Source: Anaerolineae bacterium (lineage in GTDB: Bacteria; Chloroflexota; Anaerolineae; Aggregatilineales; UBA3940). Taken from it: DNA of 13,952 nt. The stretch spans positions 1-13,952 of the forward strand of contig JADZAD010000162.1 in the NCBI GenBank assembly GCA_020852775.1, read 5' to 3'. The position numbers and the translations under genes are program-made. The notes below the pieces were generated by a model. That model was not told the origin of the DNA, did no database searches, and saw only the letters and a list, made by a program, of their open reading frames with translations. How positions within the stretch are numbered: position 1 is the first letter of the stretch; each line of letters starts with the position of its first letter. Positions 1 through 8,153 of the stretch are shown piece after piece.

Positions 1-516
1 ATCCTTTCCTTCGGTCAGCATGCCGTCAATGAGGCTATCCCCGGGCTTGAGCACGTCCGGGAGATGGGGCTGGTTTCCGCCATTGGTGACATCATTCACC
101 CGGATCACCCGTCGCTGCCGCTGGTCGATTACGCCGTCAATTCCGCCGATTACATCCGGGTACACTTCCCCGGGGCCGACATCTATACCCATGACCGACT
201 GGTTCAGCAGGCCAGTGGCGGTGTGGTCATCACCACGGACAGCACCCACCCGATCCACGTGGTGGATACGGACGGCTCCGAGTTCCTGGTACATCCGCCG
301 GTCGTCGAGCATGTGGTCGATACGACCGGGGCGGGTGATTCGTTCAAAGCCGGGTTCATGTACGGCCTCACCCACGACCTGCCGCTTGATCATTGCGTGC
401 GAATCGGTTCGGCTGCCGGGTCGATCCAGGTGCAGCACATGGGCGCGACCGACTATCTCGCCCCGATCGAGGATGTGCTGGCCCTGGCTGATACGCTCCG
501 GGTTACCCCCCTTTAG
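1..516 (+). CDS. PfkB-family carbohydrate kinase, C-terminal part (5' end outside window)
   Basis: This is the last 171 residues of a ribokinase/PfkB-type sugar kinase, which transfers phosphate from ATP to a sugar or nucleoside hydroxyl in the cytoplasm. The reading frame is open from base 1 with no plausible start, so the gene begins upstream. The family's second signature, DTTGAGDSFKAGF, is intact; the catalytic-base Asp of the GAGD motif is encoded at 337-339. Upstream of it lies a Rossmann-like stretch ending in GGVVITTDS, the usual 'claim the ATP' strand. The substrate cannot be read from this part. The next gene, 83 nt downstream on the same strand, is a double-SIS sugar isomerase/deglycase. 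That pairing recalls FrlD/FrlB of fructoselysine catabolism, so a fructosamine or related amino-sugar kinase is possible. The family call is secure; the substrate is a guess. Confidence 0.9.
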   Translation: MLSFGQHAVNEAIPGLEHVREMGLVSAIGDIIHPDHPSLPLVDYAVNSADYIRVHFPGADIYTHDRLVQQASGGVVITTDSTHPIHVVDTDGSEFLVHPPVVEHVVDTTGAGDSFKAGFMYGLTHDLPLDHCVRIGSAAGSIQVQHMGATDYLAPIEDVLALADTLRVTPL

Positions 517-540
517 AAGGACCGCTCACAGAGGAAACGC

Positions 541-556
541 GAGCGCACAGGCGCTC
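541..556 (+). other. Small hairpin between the sugar kinase and SIS genes
   Basis: A perfect 6-bp inverted repeat (gagcgc at 541-546, gcgctc at 551-556) with a 4-nt loop is followed by ATTTCG rather than a T run. It is too weak to be a convincing terminator. It may be an mRNA processing or stability element between two co-transcribed genes, or chance. Confidence 0.25.
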
Positions 557-599
557 ATTTCGTCAGTATCCAACCAATCGCCAGAGAAGGAGCAGCCAG

Positions 600-1715
600 A
601 TGACTCAGGAGTATAACTTCATCAGAGAGGTTCGTGAGCAGCCGGATGCTATCCGGCGCACCCTTGAGCAGGCCGATGCCCCACTGCGCCGGATGGCGGA
701 GAGCTACGCCGGCGCGATCGACCGCATCATCCTTGCCGGGTGCGGGGACCCGTACATGATGAGCATCGCCGGGGCTTACGCCTTCGAGATGTGGGCGGGT
801 ATTCCCGCTGACCCGATCGAAGCGGCAGAACTGATCCTCTACCGTCACCCGGTCATCAATGCACGTACCCTGCTCATTCTGAGTTCGTCGTCCGGGCGCT
901 CGATCCGGGTGGTCGATGCCGTAAAATTGGCGGCAGCCCGCGGCGCGAAGAGCTTCGCGCTGGTCAACGTCGCGCCCAGCCCGCTCGCGGAGGCCTGTAA
1001 CGTCGTGATTCAGACACAGGCCGGCCCCTCGAACGCCTATCCCTCCAAGACAACGACTGCCGGGCTGGCGGTGCTGCACGCGCTGGCACTGCACATGGCC
1101 GAACTAAGCGGGTCACTTCCGGTGGAGCAGGTCAGTGCGCTGCGGAAGGAGCTTTATGAGGACGTGCCGCGCCGGATCGAGGAAGCCCTGCGGCTTGAAG
1201 ACGATATGCGCGCGCTCGCTAACCAGCACCTCAAGGCACCGATGTACACCTACATCGGTTCCGGGCCCAACCTGGGCACCGCAATGCTCAATGCGGCCAA
1301 GATGGGTGAGACCAGCCAGAGCCTCTCCCGCTCGACCAATCTGGAAGAGTTCAGCCACCTGCACGGTTACACGATCATGCCGGACGAGCCGATTTTCATG
1401 ATCTCGCGCCCCGGTGATACCGGCGAGCGCAGCCGCGCCATCGCGCAGAACATCCGCCTGAACAAGGGCAAGCCAATCGCCATCGGGCTGGAGGCAGAAC
1501 GCGCAGCCTGGCAGGATCATGCGGATACGTTCATCGGCGTGCCCGACCACAGCGAGATGTTTGGGCCGCTGGTGGCCTGGATCCCGCTGCAGATGTTCGC
1601 GTATTACATCGGCGTGGGGAAGGGCCGGAACCCCGACAAGCCCGACCGGGTTGGCTCGGACACCATCCAGCAGATCATTTACGGTGGGATGCTCCCCGGG
1701 TACGATAAGCGGTAG
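600..1715 (+). CDS. Double SIS-domain sugar isomerase/deglycase (GlmS-isomerase/FrlB-like)
   Basis: The 371-residue protein has the architecture of the isomerase half of GlmS and of FrlB-type deglycases, without a glutaminase domain. The N-terminus (about 8-22, IREVREQPDAIRRTL) matches the helix that opens this family. The first SIS domain spans about 40-165, with a GCGDPY sugar-phosphate loop at 47-52 and the Ser-rich LSSSSGRS loop at 94-101. The second spans about 210-335, beginning YIGSGPNLG, with an NLEEFSH segment at 247-253 where GlmS carries its catalytic Glu and His. The C-terminal KGRNPDKPDRVGS (341-353) resembles the conserved 'KG..PD.P' tail. The start is supported by AAGGAG at 587-592, 7 nt before ATG. 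With the PfkB kinase upstream, the likely substrate is a phosphorylated amino sugar or Amadori product, but GlmS-like isomerisation or deamination cannot be excluded. Confidence 0.85.
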   Translation: MTQEYNFIREVREQPDAIRRTLEQADAPLRRMAESYAGAIDRIILAGCGDPYMMSIAGAYAFEMWAGIPADPIEAAELILYRHPVINARTLLILSSSSGRSIRVVDAVKLAAARGAKSFALVNVAPSPLAEACNVVIQTQAGPSNAYPSKTTTAGLAVLHALALHMAELSGSLPVEQVSALRKELYEDVPRRIEEALRLEDDMRALANQHLKAPMYTYIGSGPNLGTAMLNAAKMGETSQSLSRSTNLEEFSHLHGYTIMPDEPIFMISRPGDTGERSRAIAQNIRLNKGKPIAIGLEAERAAWQDHADTFIGVPDHSEMFGPLVAWIPLQMFAYYIGVGKGRNPDKPDRVGSDTIQQIIYGGMLPGYDKR

Positions 1716-1728
1716 ACAATCAGGCCAT

Positions 1729-1761
1729 ACGGCGGGGGGCGGCGGTTCCCCCGCCGTCTTT
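1729..1761 (+). terminator. GC-rich hairpin after the SIS gene, probable terminator
   Basis: A perfect 10-bp stem (1729-1738 with 1748-1757) and a 9-nt loop are followed by CTTT, starting 13 nt after the SIS stop codon. The stem is very strong but the T tract is short, so termination may be partial and some transcripts could read into the hydrolase gene. Confidence 0.6.
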
Positions 1762-1781
1762 ACCGGTGAGAGGAACGAGCC

Positions 1782-2645
1782 ATGATCACCATCGGTGGCA
1801 GCGAGATCCACCTGATCAACGAATCACGCATTGTTGCCGATCCCGGCGGTATCTTCGGGCTGGTGCCCCGCGCGCTGTGGTCGCAGCACTACACCGAGGA
1901 ACCACAGGGCGGCATCGCGCAGCATCATATCTGCCTGCTGGTCCGCGCCGAAGGCCAGACAATCGTCGTGGACACCGGGCAGGGGCACAAGAACAACGCG
2001 AAACGTGCCGAAATGCTCCAATTGAGCCATCCGCAGGGCACCCTGCTGGAGAGCCTCGCCCGGCTGGGTGTGATGCCAGATGATGTCACACTGGTGATCA
2101 ACACCCACCTGCACGGCGATCACTGCGGCGGAAACACCTACCTTGCTGAGGACGGATCGCCGCGGCCCACCTTTCCGAACGCCCGCTACATCACTCAGCG
2201 GCTGGAATACGCTGACGCCGCCTTCCCGAACGAGCGCACCCGCGGGACGTACTTCTCTGAGAACTTCGCCCCACTCTACCAGACCGGACAGCTTCGCCTG
2301 CTGGATGGTGACTACGAACCCGTGCGGGGGATGCGCTGCGTGATCACGCCCGGCCACACACGGGCTCACATGTCGATCGTGTTTGAGGGCGGCGGCCAGT
2401 ATGCCATGTTCGTCGCCGACCTCTCAACGGTGGCAGTGCTGTTCGCCCGGCTCGCCTGGATGACGGCCTATGACGTCGAACCGCTGGTCACGCTGGAAAC
2501 CAAGCGCATCTGGCAGCGCTGGGCGCTTGAACACAACGCCCTGCTGATCTTCCAGCACGACCCTGTGACACACACCGGCAGGCTGGTTGAAGACGACAAG
2601 GGGCGGCTCTCCATCCAGCCGGAAAGCGGCCCGGAAGACCTGTAG
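1782..2645 (+). CDS. Metallo-beta-lactamase-fold hydrolase (lactonase-like)
   Basis: This 287-residue protein is a zinc-dependent hydrolase of the MBL fold, closest in style to N-acyl-homoserine-lactonase-like enzymes. The metal ligands are all present: HLHGDH at 109-114 (H109, H111, D113, H114), H192 in the PGHT segment, D213 in VADLS as the bridging Asp, and H259 in FQHD. The IVVDTGQG stretch at 61-68 is the typical strand-turn before the first ligands. There is no signal peptide, so it should be cytoplasmic. GAGAGG near 1768-1773 precedes the ATG at 1782 by 8 nt. It follows the sugar kinase/SIS genes after a hairpin and converges on the minus-strand glycosyltransferase gene only 11 nt away. 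The substrate is unknown; a lactone or another ester is plausible, and quorum quenching should not be assumed. Confidence 0.87.
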   Translation: MITIGGSEIHLINESRIVADPGGIFGLVPRALWSQHYTEEPQGGIAQHHICLLVRAEGQTIVVDTGQGHKNNAKRAEMLQLSHPQGTLLESLARLGVMPDDVTLVINTHLHGDHCGGNTYLAEDGSPRPTFPNARYITQRLEYADAAFPNERTRGTYFSENFAPLYQTGQLRLLDGDYEPVRGMRCVITPGHTRAHMSIVFEGGGQYAMFVADLSTVAVLFARLAWMTAYDVEPLVTLETKRIWQRWALEHNALLIFQHDPVTHTGRLVEDDKGRLSIQPESGPEDL

Positions 2646-2656
2646 CGGCGCCGTTA

Positions 2657-5518
2657 CTACCTGACCCGGATCACCCCGGGCAGGATCACGGCGTTATCCG
2701 TTGTATCCGGCACCGAGAGCCGCTGACCGTTCTCCGGCAGGTACAAGCCCACCCGAACGCGATACTCGCCCGGTGCGAGGTCATCTGGCAGGCTCAGGAC
2801 ATACCCGTCGTCCACGATAACCTCACCCGGTAGCCACAGATCGGTATCATAAGGCTGGTTGCCCACAGCGGGGGTACGGTCAAGCTGCGCCACAATCTGG
2901 CCACTGGCATCGATCAGGTGGACGAACACCGTATACGATGTCTCGCTGCGAGCCTCTGATCGCCATACCAGCCCAACCGTGACGCTCTCTCCGGGGTGGA
3001 CATCTCGTACCGGAAGGGTGAACCCCGCCAGCGCCACCTGTCCACCGAATACCACCGGCATCCCGGTCGTCCGCACATCACCGGGGATTTCAAATAGCCG
3101 GTTGGATGGCTCGATTGTCAGCGTATCGAGCACTACCGGTGTGCCATCACCAAGTTGCACAGAGAGTCTGTACTGGCCGGGTTCCAGATCGACTGGCAGG
3201 CGTTCATCGTAGCGGTCGGTGATCGCTTCGCCAACCGCCCACTGCGTCAGAGGGTAGGTTCCATGTACCGGGTCACCTGCGTAAAGCACAATTGACTCGT
3301 TGAGCAGCAGGCGTACTGTGGCATCGTCCGGCTGCGCCCCGATACTCAGCCAGTGGAGCGCCAGCCGCAGGTGTTCGCCGGGCCGGAGCAGCCTTTCCGG
3401 CAGGTCGTAGCCCAGCAGGCTAACCGTTCGCAGGGCGGGGACTTCCAGGCGGTACTGGATCGGCAGCGTCTCCAGCCGGGGGAAGGTATTCCGTGTGACA
3501 ACCACCGGGCCAACTTCGGCGAACGTCCCGGCGAATCCGCCAGCGGCATCCAGCGCCGGCAGGGTGCGGTTCGCAGCGGCGGAGAACACGTTCACCTGTA
3601 TCCGGTAGTTGTGTGAAGGCGGCAGCCCCGCCGGGAGCGGTACCTCCATGCGAGTGATCAGCCGCTCGCCCGGCTTCCAAGCCAGTGAAGGATAATCCCG
3701 GTTGACGGCGCGCACCAGCGTTCCATCAAGGTTAGCGAGCAGCCAGCAGAAGCCCCATTCATCGCACAGGCTGGCCGTAAAGGCATAGTCCGGCTGATCC
3801 GCCACCCCGGTGATCCGCCAGCCCAGATCGATGTTCGCTACCCCACCGGACGCCACCGGGTGGATTGAGGCACTCTCCAGCCGGATGACGTTGCCAAAGT
3901 TGGCCGGCTCGATCGGTCGCAGGTCCAGCGAGAAGTTCGACGGAAAGAGAAAGGCGCGAAAGTCCGGCGTCCCGTCCGGGCCGGGCGGAGCGGAGATCAG
4001 GCGGTTCTGAATCAGCGGGAACCAGTCATCATGCGGGCGAGCGCTACGCGTGTAGAGCATCAGCGTATCGCCCTCCGGTGCCAGCACAATCGTGCGCCCA
4101 CCTGCCAGTGAGTGCACGTTCGTGTCGCGGTCGCTCAGGAAAGCCAGCGTCGGGTGCTGCAGGTGTTCAGTCGCGGCGTAGGCTGTCGCCGGGGGCAGGT
4201 CAGAGCGATTAAGATATAGTGCCATTGCTGCGGTCGGGCCGTCGTTCTCATAATACAGGAGTGGTTCCATCCCCCAGCGCCGAATCGCGTCGAGTGTCAA
4301 CGTGCCGTTCAGCAGCACGATCAGGATCGTGGCTGCCGGAGTGACCACACCTGCCAGCCTCCGCGGGAGAGCCTGCCGACGCAGCGTCCCCAGCAGGCGC
4401 GCCAGCCCGACGATGCCCAGCGCAGGGTAGAGCGCCACCACCGGTGCCAGGCCAACAGCACGCAGATGGCTGGGCACAAAGCTCTCCGCGGTTGCCAGGG
4501 CTGTCGGCGCAAGCATCGCCAGCGGCCACGCCAGCAGCAGCGCACCACGCGCACGGCCTAAAGCATCGCGCGCCGTGAAGGTATCCCAGATCACCACCAG
4601 CAGTCCAAGCACAAAGCAGATTCCCAGCAGCCAGCCGTACATTGGCCTGAGCGGCAGGTTAAAACGCATGATCGGGTCACCGCGCACGAAGAACACACCC
4701 AGCGCCTGCCACCAGCCGGTCAGTGCCTCTGCCAGCGAACGCGGTGCGACCTGATCGATACGCGTGGCGAAGGCCTCCGGGTGCTGGGCGAAGAACCACA
4801 CCAGCGGTGAGATCACCACTGCCGCACTGATACCGAAGATCATCATGCCGGGGATACGCCTGCCACGATCGGGTGAAGTGAGCAGGAACACGAGCAGCGC
4901 CAGCACCAGCGGGATTGGGAAGAGGCGCGCCGCAAGATAGGTATGGCCAGCCAGCCCGGTGAACACGCCGGCCAGCATCATCCACAGCCACCAGCGCCTT
5001 GAACGCCCTTGCCGGGCCAGTGCCAGCCACAGAAACCCGATGCTGAGGCCCTGCATCAGTGGCTCACTGATGGCGCGGAAGGCGGTACGGCTGAGGATTG
5101 CGTGCCAGAACGACAGCGCCATGATCGCCGCCGTCAGCAGGGCAAGCCACGACCGGTTGGCATCATCCGGGTACAGTTGCCGCGCCATCCACGCGGTGAC
5201 GGCCACCGTCGCCGTCCCGATGAACACAGAGGCCAGCCGCAGCGGAAAGATACCGCTCCCCATGATCCGCATAATTGGGGCTGCGAGGTAATACCACAGG
5301 GTTTCATGCCCGGTATAGGCGGTGATGAAGATGGGGCGGTAGCCATCAAAGGCCACGGCACGCACAAATAACCCGGCGGAGGCTTCATCGTAATGCAGAC
5401 CCGGCGGGATATCATGCAGGCCAATCACCCGAGCCAGGAAGCCTAGCAGGGTGATGGCCCCGGCGAAGAAGATGAAATACTCGTGAGACACCCGTGGGGA
5501 TGCCGGACGTGATGACAT
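2657..5518 (-). CDS. GT-C glycosyltransferase, GT39/ArnT-like, with repeated C-terminal beta modules
   Basis: This 953-residue membrane protein resembles PMT/ArnT-type (GT39) enzymes, which transfer a sugar from a polyprenyl-phosphate donor to an acceptor on the outer face of the membrane. Residues about 14-405 contain roughly ten to twelve hydrophobic segments. The first outside loop carries D44-E45 in the sequence HYDEAS, where GT-C enzymes place their catalytic acid. From about 430 on the protein is soluble and beta-rich. At least two, probably three, related sandwich modules can be aligned (about 542-675, 695-803 and 825-953), sharing 'G..L....L.PGE.L.L.L.W' and 'L.PG.YRL.V.L' patterns. 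The start is the ATG at 5518; no clear Shine-Dalgarno sequence precedes it. It is the last gene of the minus-strand group. Donor and acceptor are unknown. The acidic motif fits the family, but catalysis is inferred. Confidence 0.83.
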   Translation of the reverse strand: MSSRPASPRVSHEYFIFFAGAITLLGFLARVIGLHDIPPGLHYDEASAGLFVRAVAFDGYRPIFITAYTGHETLWYYLAAPIMRIMGSGIFPLRLASVFIGTATVAVTAWMARQLYPDDANRSWLALLTAAIMALSFWHAILSRTAFRAISEPLMQGLSIGFLWLALARQGRSRRWWLWMMLAGVFTGLAGHTYLAARLFPIPLVLALLVFLLTSPDRGRRIPGMMIFGISAAVVISPLVWFFAQHPEAFATRIDQVAPRSLAEALTGWWQALGVFFVRGDPIMRFNLPLRPMYGWLLGICFVLGLLVVIWDTFTARDALGRARGALLLAWPLAMLAPTALATAESFVPSHLRAVGLAPVVALYPALGIVGLARLLGTLRRQALPRRLAGVVTPAATILIVLLNGTLTLDAIRRWGMEPLLYYENDGPTAAMALYLNRSDLPPATAYAATEHLQHPTLAFLSDRDTNVHSLAGGRTIVLAPEGDTLMLYTRSARPHDDWFPLIQNRLISAPPGPDGTPDFRAFLFPSNFSLDLRPIEPANFGNVIRLESASIHPVASGGVANIDLGWRITGVADQPDYAFTASLCDEWGFCWLLANLDGTLVRAVNRDYPSLAWKPGERLITRMEVPLPAGLPPSHNYRIQVNVFSAAANRTLPALDAAGGFAGTFAEVGPVVVTRNTFPRLETLPIQYRLEVPALRTVSLLGYDLPERLLRPGEHLRLALHWLSIGAQPDDATVRLLLNESIVLYAGDPVHGTYPLTQWAVGEAITDRYDERLPVDLEPGQYRLSVQLGDGTPVVLDTLTIEPSNRLFEIPGDVRTTGMPVVFGGQVALAGFTLPVRDVHPGESVTVGLVWRSEARSETSYTVFVHLIDASGQIVAQLDRTPAVGNQPYDTDLWLPGEVIVDDGYVLSLPDDLAPGEYRVRVGLYLPENGQRLSVPDTTDNAVILPGVIRVR

Positions 5519-5552
5519 GATGATCTGTGCGCTTCTAACGCTGTCCGTGAAT

Positions 5553-5599
5553 CAAACAGGCCTGAGACGCTGTGTATAACCCATTCCACGCCTCAGGCC
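5553..5599 (-). terminator. Hairpin between the PLP-lyase and glycosyltransferase genes, possible weak terminator
   Basis: A perfect 8-bp stem pairs 5592-5599 with 5559-5566 across a 25-nt loop. Read on the minus strand it is followed by TGTTTGATT, a poor T tract. It sits in the 106-nt gap between two minus-strand genes and could attenuate transcription into the glycosyltransferase gene. The long loop makes this uncertain. Confidence 0.3.
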
Positions 5600-5624
5600 A
5601 AAAACAGGCTTACCGGGCACATCG

Positions 5625-6842
5625 TCAGAGTTTGAGCGCCTGTTCGAGGTCCGCAATCAGGTCGTTGGCATCCTCGATGCCGATCGACATACGGACGGTA
5701 TTCTCCGTGACGCCGAGTGCATCACGCGCTTCAGGCGTCAGGCCCCGGTGTGAGGCGGTCGCCGGGTGGGAGATCAGTGTCGTCACATCCCCAAGACTGG
5801 TTACCGGCAGGATCAGCTGCAGCCGCTCGATAAAAGAAAAGACCTCTGCCCGGCCTGCATCCCTCAGCCGGAACGCCAGCATCGCACCGAAGTTGTTCCG
5901 CCGGAACAGGTCACGCGCATCTTCGTGGTGCGGATCGGAGCTCAGGCCGGGGTAGAAGAGTGTCTCGACCCGTTCATTGTCATCCAGCCATGCCGCGACC
6001 TGACGTGCATTCAGGCAGGCCTGCCGCATACGCACTGCGAACGTCCGCATACCACGCAGCGCCAGCCACGCCTCAAAAGGGCCAAGATTGCTGCCCAGCA
6101 GCTTGCGATGTCCGCGCACCACCTGGAGCAGGTTTGCCGGGCCAGCGACCACCCCGCCCAGCACATCTCCATGTCCGTTCAGAAACTTGGTCGCGCTGTG
6201 CACCACCAGTGAAGCGCCGCAACTAAGCGGATGGATCAGGAAGGGCGTGGCGAAGGTGTTATCGACGATCAGGTGTGCTCCGGCCTCGCGCGCGATCTCC
6301 GCGACCCGATCCACACGTACCACACGGGCCAGCGGATTGGTAAGAACTTCACACATGACCGCGGCAGGAGCCAGCCGGGTCACTGCTTCCTGCACCTGAT
6401 CGAGATTAAACACGTCCACATAGTGCACCTGCATCCCCATCGCGCCGACCAGCCAGTCGAGCAGGGAGCGCGTAACGCCGTAGAGCTGCTCCGCAGCAAC
6501 GATCACGCCACCTGCTGGCACACAGGCGAGGATCGCGGCATGAATCGCCGCCATGCCGCTGGCGAAGCTCAGTGCCCCTTCGGATTCCTCCAGATGGGCG
6601 ATAGCATCCTCCAGCAGCACCTGTGTCTGCGCGCCACCACGTGCATAGACGAAATCCAGCGGGTGGGCTGAGTCGCCTCCGGGGCTGCCCAGCGCATGAT
6701 CGGAGGACTCCATACTGGGATGGACATAGCCCACCGTCGGGACGATCGGCGGAGCAGCCGGGACAACGGCGTGCGGATCGCGCGGAGCATGGCCGCCATG
6801 CACAGAACGGGTAAAGATGCTCAGACGGCGCTGGGTTGCCAT
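5625..6842 (-). CDS. Cys/Met-metabolism PLP-dependent enzyme (cystathionine/methionine gamma-lyase-like)
   Basis: The 405-residue protein belongs to the fold-type I trans-sulfuration family, which cleaves or forms C-S bonds in cystathionine, methionine or homocysteine precursors. The PLP lysine is K219 in SATKFLNG. The cofactor-binding Asp is D194 in VDNTFATP. The phosphate-contact Tyr and Arg are Y66 and R68 in YARGG, and Y121 stacks on PLP in LYGVTRS. The family's C-terminal signature is present around 349-390, including SLGDVTTLISHP and VRMSIGIED. The usual 'NPT' after the YxR motif is replaced here by AQT, a departure worth noting. AGGAG at 6849-6853 lies 6 nt upstream of the ATG. It follows the alpha-oxoamine synthase gene by 45 nt, probably in one operon. 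Gamma-lyase, gamma-synthase and O-acetylhomoserine sulfhydrylase activities cannot be separated by eye. Confidence 0.88.
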   Translation of the reverse strand: MATQRRLSIFTRSVHGGHAPRDPHAVVPAAPPIVPTVGYVHPSMESSDHALGSPGGDSAHPLDFVYARGGAQTQVLLEDAIAHLEESEGALSFASGMAAIHAAILACVPAGGVIVAAEQLYGVTRSLLDWLVGAMGMQVHYVDVFNLDQVQEAVTRLAPAAVMCEVLTNPLARVVRVDRVAEIAREAGAHLIVDNTFATPFLIHPLSCGASLVVHSATKFLNGHGDVLGGVVAGPANLLQVVRGHRKLLGSNLGPFEAWLALRGMRTFAVRMRQACLNARQVAAWLDDNERVETLFYPGLSSDPHHEDARDLFRRNNFGAMLAFRLRDAGRAEVFSFIERLQLILPVTSLGDVTTLISHPATASHRGLTPEARDALGVTENTVRMSIGIEDANDLIADLEQALKL

Positions 6843-6887
6843 AGTCTGCTCCTGCGATACATGACGAGAATCAAGAGTGAAAGTGGC

Positions 6888-8087
6888 CTACCGGGCTGGA
6901 ATGACGCCCAGTTCCCGGCCAACCTTTGCGAACGCCTCAAGCCCCTGTTCGAGGTCATCTGCGGTGTGCGCCGCGGAGTTCATCACGCGGATGCGCGCCT
7001 TGCCCTGGGGCACGGTCGGGTAACCAATCGCCATCGCAAAGACGCCTTCCTCAAACAGGCGGCGGCTGAACTGCTGCGCGAGGGGCGCCTCACCGAGCAT
7101 CACAGGGATGATTGGCGTCTGTGTGACGCCGGTGATGAACCCCAGCGCCTGCATACCCTTCCTGAGAAACTCCGCGTTGGCCCACAGCCGGTCAACCTGT
7201 TCAGTACTCCGTTCCAGCAGGTCAACTGCCGCGAGGCAGGCTGCCACATCCGGCACAGTCATCGCGGAGGAGAACAGGAACGGGCGGGCGCGCTGGCGCA
7301 GCCAGTCAACGATCAACTGCTTTCCGGCGACAATACCGCCGACGACGCCGAAGGCCTTTGACATCGTGCCGATCTCGACATCGACCCGGCCATGCAGCCC
7401 AAAATGATCGACAATCCCACGCCCTCCACGGCCCAGCACACCTTCACCGTGCGCGTCATCGACCATCAGCAGCAGGCCGGTCTCCTCCGCAATGTCGGCG
7501 ATCTCCGGCAGACGGGCGATGTCACCATCCATGCTGAACACGCCATCGGTGATGATCATCCCCCGGCCTGTGAGGGGCGTTTCGCGGATCACGCGGCGCA
7601 GGTCGTCGGGATCGTTGTGGCGGTAGCGCACCACCTGTGCGCGGGCCAACCGGCTGCCGTCGATAATGCTGGCATGGTTCAGTTCATCAGAGAAGATCAC
7701 GTCATCCGTACCGCCCATCAGGGCAGGAATGGTCGCCAGGTTGGCAGTGAAGCCGCTCTGCAGAGTGATAACCGCTTCAACACCCTTAAAGGCCGCCAGT
7801 CGATCTTCCAACTGGACGTGCAGCGACATCGTCCCCGCAATAGTGCGGACAGCGCCGGGGCCAATACCGTATTCATCGACAGCGCGTTTTGCCGCATCAC
7901 GCAGAGCGGGGTGGTTGGCAAGCCCGAGATAGTTGTTGGCACAAAAGTTGAGCAGGTCGCGCCCGCCAATGGTGACGTGCGCACCCATCGGGCTATCAAT
8001 TGTGCGGATAGTGTTATAAAGCCCCTGCGACCTGAGCGTATCTGCTTCCTGCTGGAGCCAATCCAGTTTAGAGGAGGGGGCACTCAT
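6888..8087 (-). CDS. kbl: Alpha-oxoamine synthase: glycine C-acetyltransferase (2-amino-3-ketobutyrate CoA ligase) or BioF-like
   Basis: The 399-residue PLP enzyme condenses an acyl-CoA with an amino acid. In Kbl this is glycine with acetyl-CoA, run in reverse during threonine breakdown; in BioF it is alanine with pimeloyl-CoA/ACP. Family marks are complete: NFCANNYLG (47-55), GAVRTIAGT (78-86), the ring-stacking H138 in ELNHASIIDG, D210/H213 in VDDAHGEG, and the PLP lysine K244 in TMSKAFG. Length is normal for the family. AAAGGA at 8096-8101 precedes the ATG by 8 nt. The gene lies between a mazG-like gene (66 nt upstream) and the Cys/Met lyase (45 nt downstream). No threonine dehydrogenase or other biotin gene is in view. 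The Kbl label is preferred because the GAVRTIAGT and QSGFTAN motifs look like Gram-positive Kbl proteins, but a broader or BioF-type specificity is possible. Confidence 0.85.
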   Translation of the reverse strand: MSAPSSKLDWLQQEADTLRSQGLYNTIRTIDSPMGAHVTIGGRDLLNFCANNYLGLANHPALRDAAKRAVDEYGIGPGAVRTIAGTMSLHVQLEDRLAAFKGVEAVITLQSGFTANLATIPALMGGTDDVIFSDELNHASIIDGSRLARAQVVRYRHNDPDDLRRVIRETPLTGRGMIITDGVFSMDGDIARLPEIADIAEETGLLLMVDDAHGEGVLGRGGRGIVDHFGLHGRVDVEIGTMSKAFGVVGGIVAGKQLIVDWLRQRARPFLFSSAMTVPDVAACLAAVDLLERSTEQVDRLWANAEFLRKGMQALGFITGVTQTPIIPVMLGEAPLAQQFSRRLFEEGVFAMAIGYPTVPQGKARIRVMNSAAHTADDLEQGLEAFAKVGRELGVIPAR

Positions 8088-8153
8088 GCAGCGTATCCTT
8101 TCCGTATCCTGGCACGAACAACCTCATTGTACTATCACTCCTCCTGAAGCACG

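Noticed and set aside
20..616. Plus-strand open frame of 198 codons overlapping the sugar kinase
   Set aside because: The frame starting at base 1 carries the PfkB signature; this one is Arg/Ser/Pro-rich and runs past the true start of the SIS gene.
1782..2645. Naming the MBL hydrolase a quorum-quenching lactonase
   Set aside because: The metal ligands fit many MBL enzymes, and nothing nearby points to acyl-homoserine lactones, so only the fold-level call is kept.
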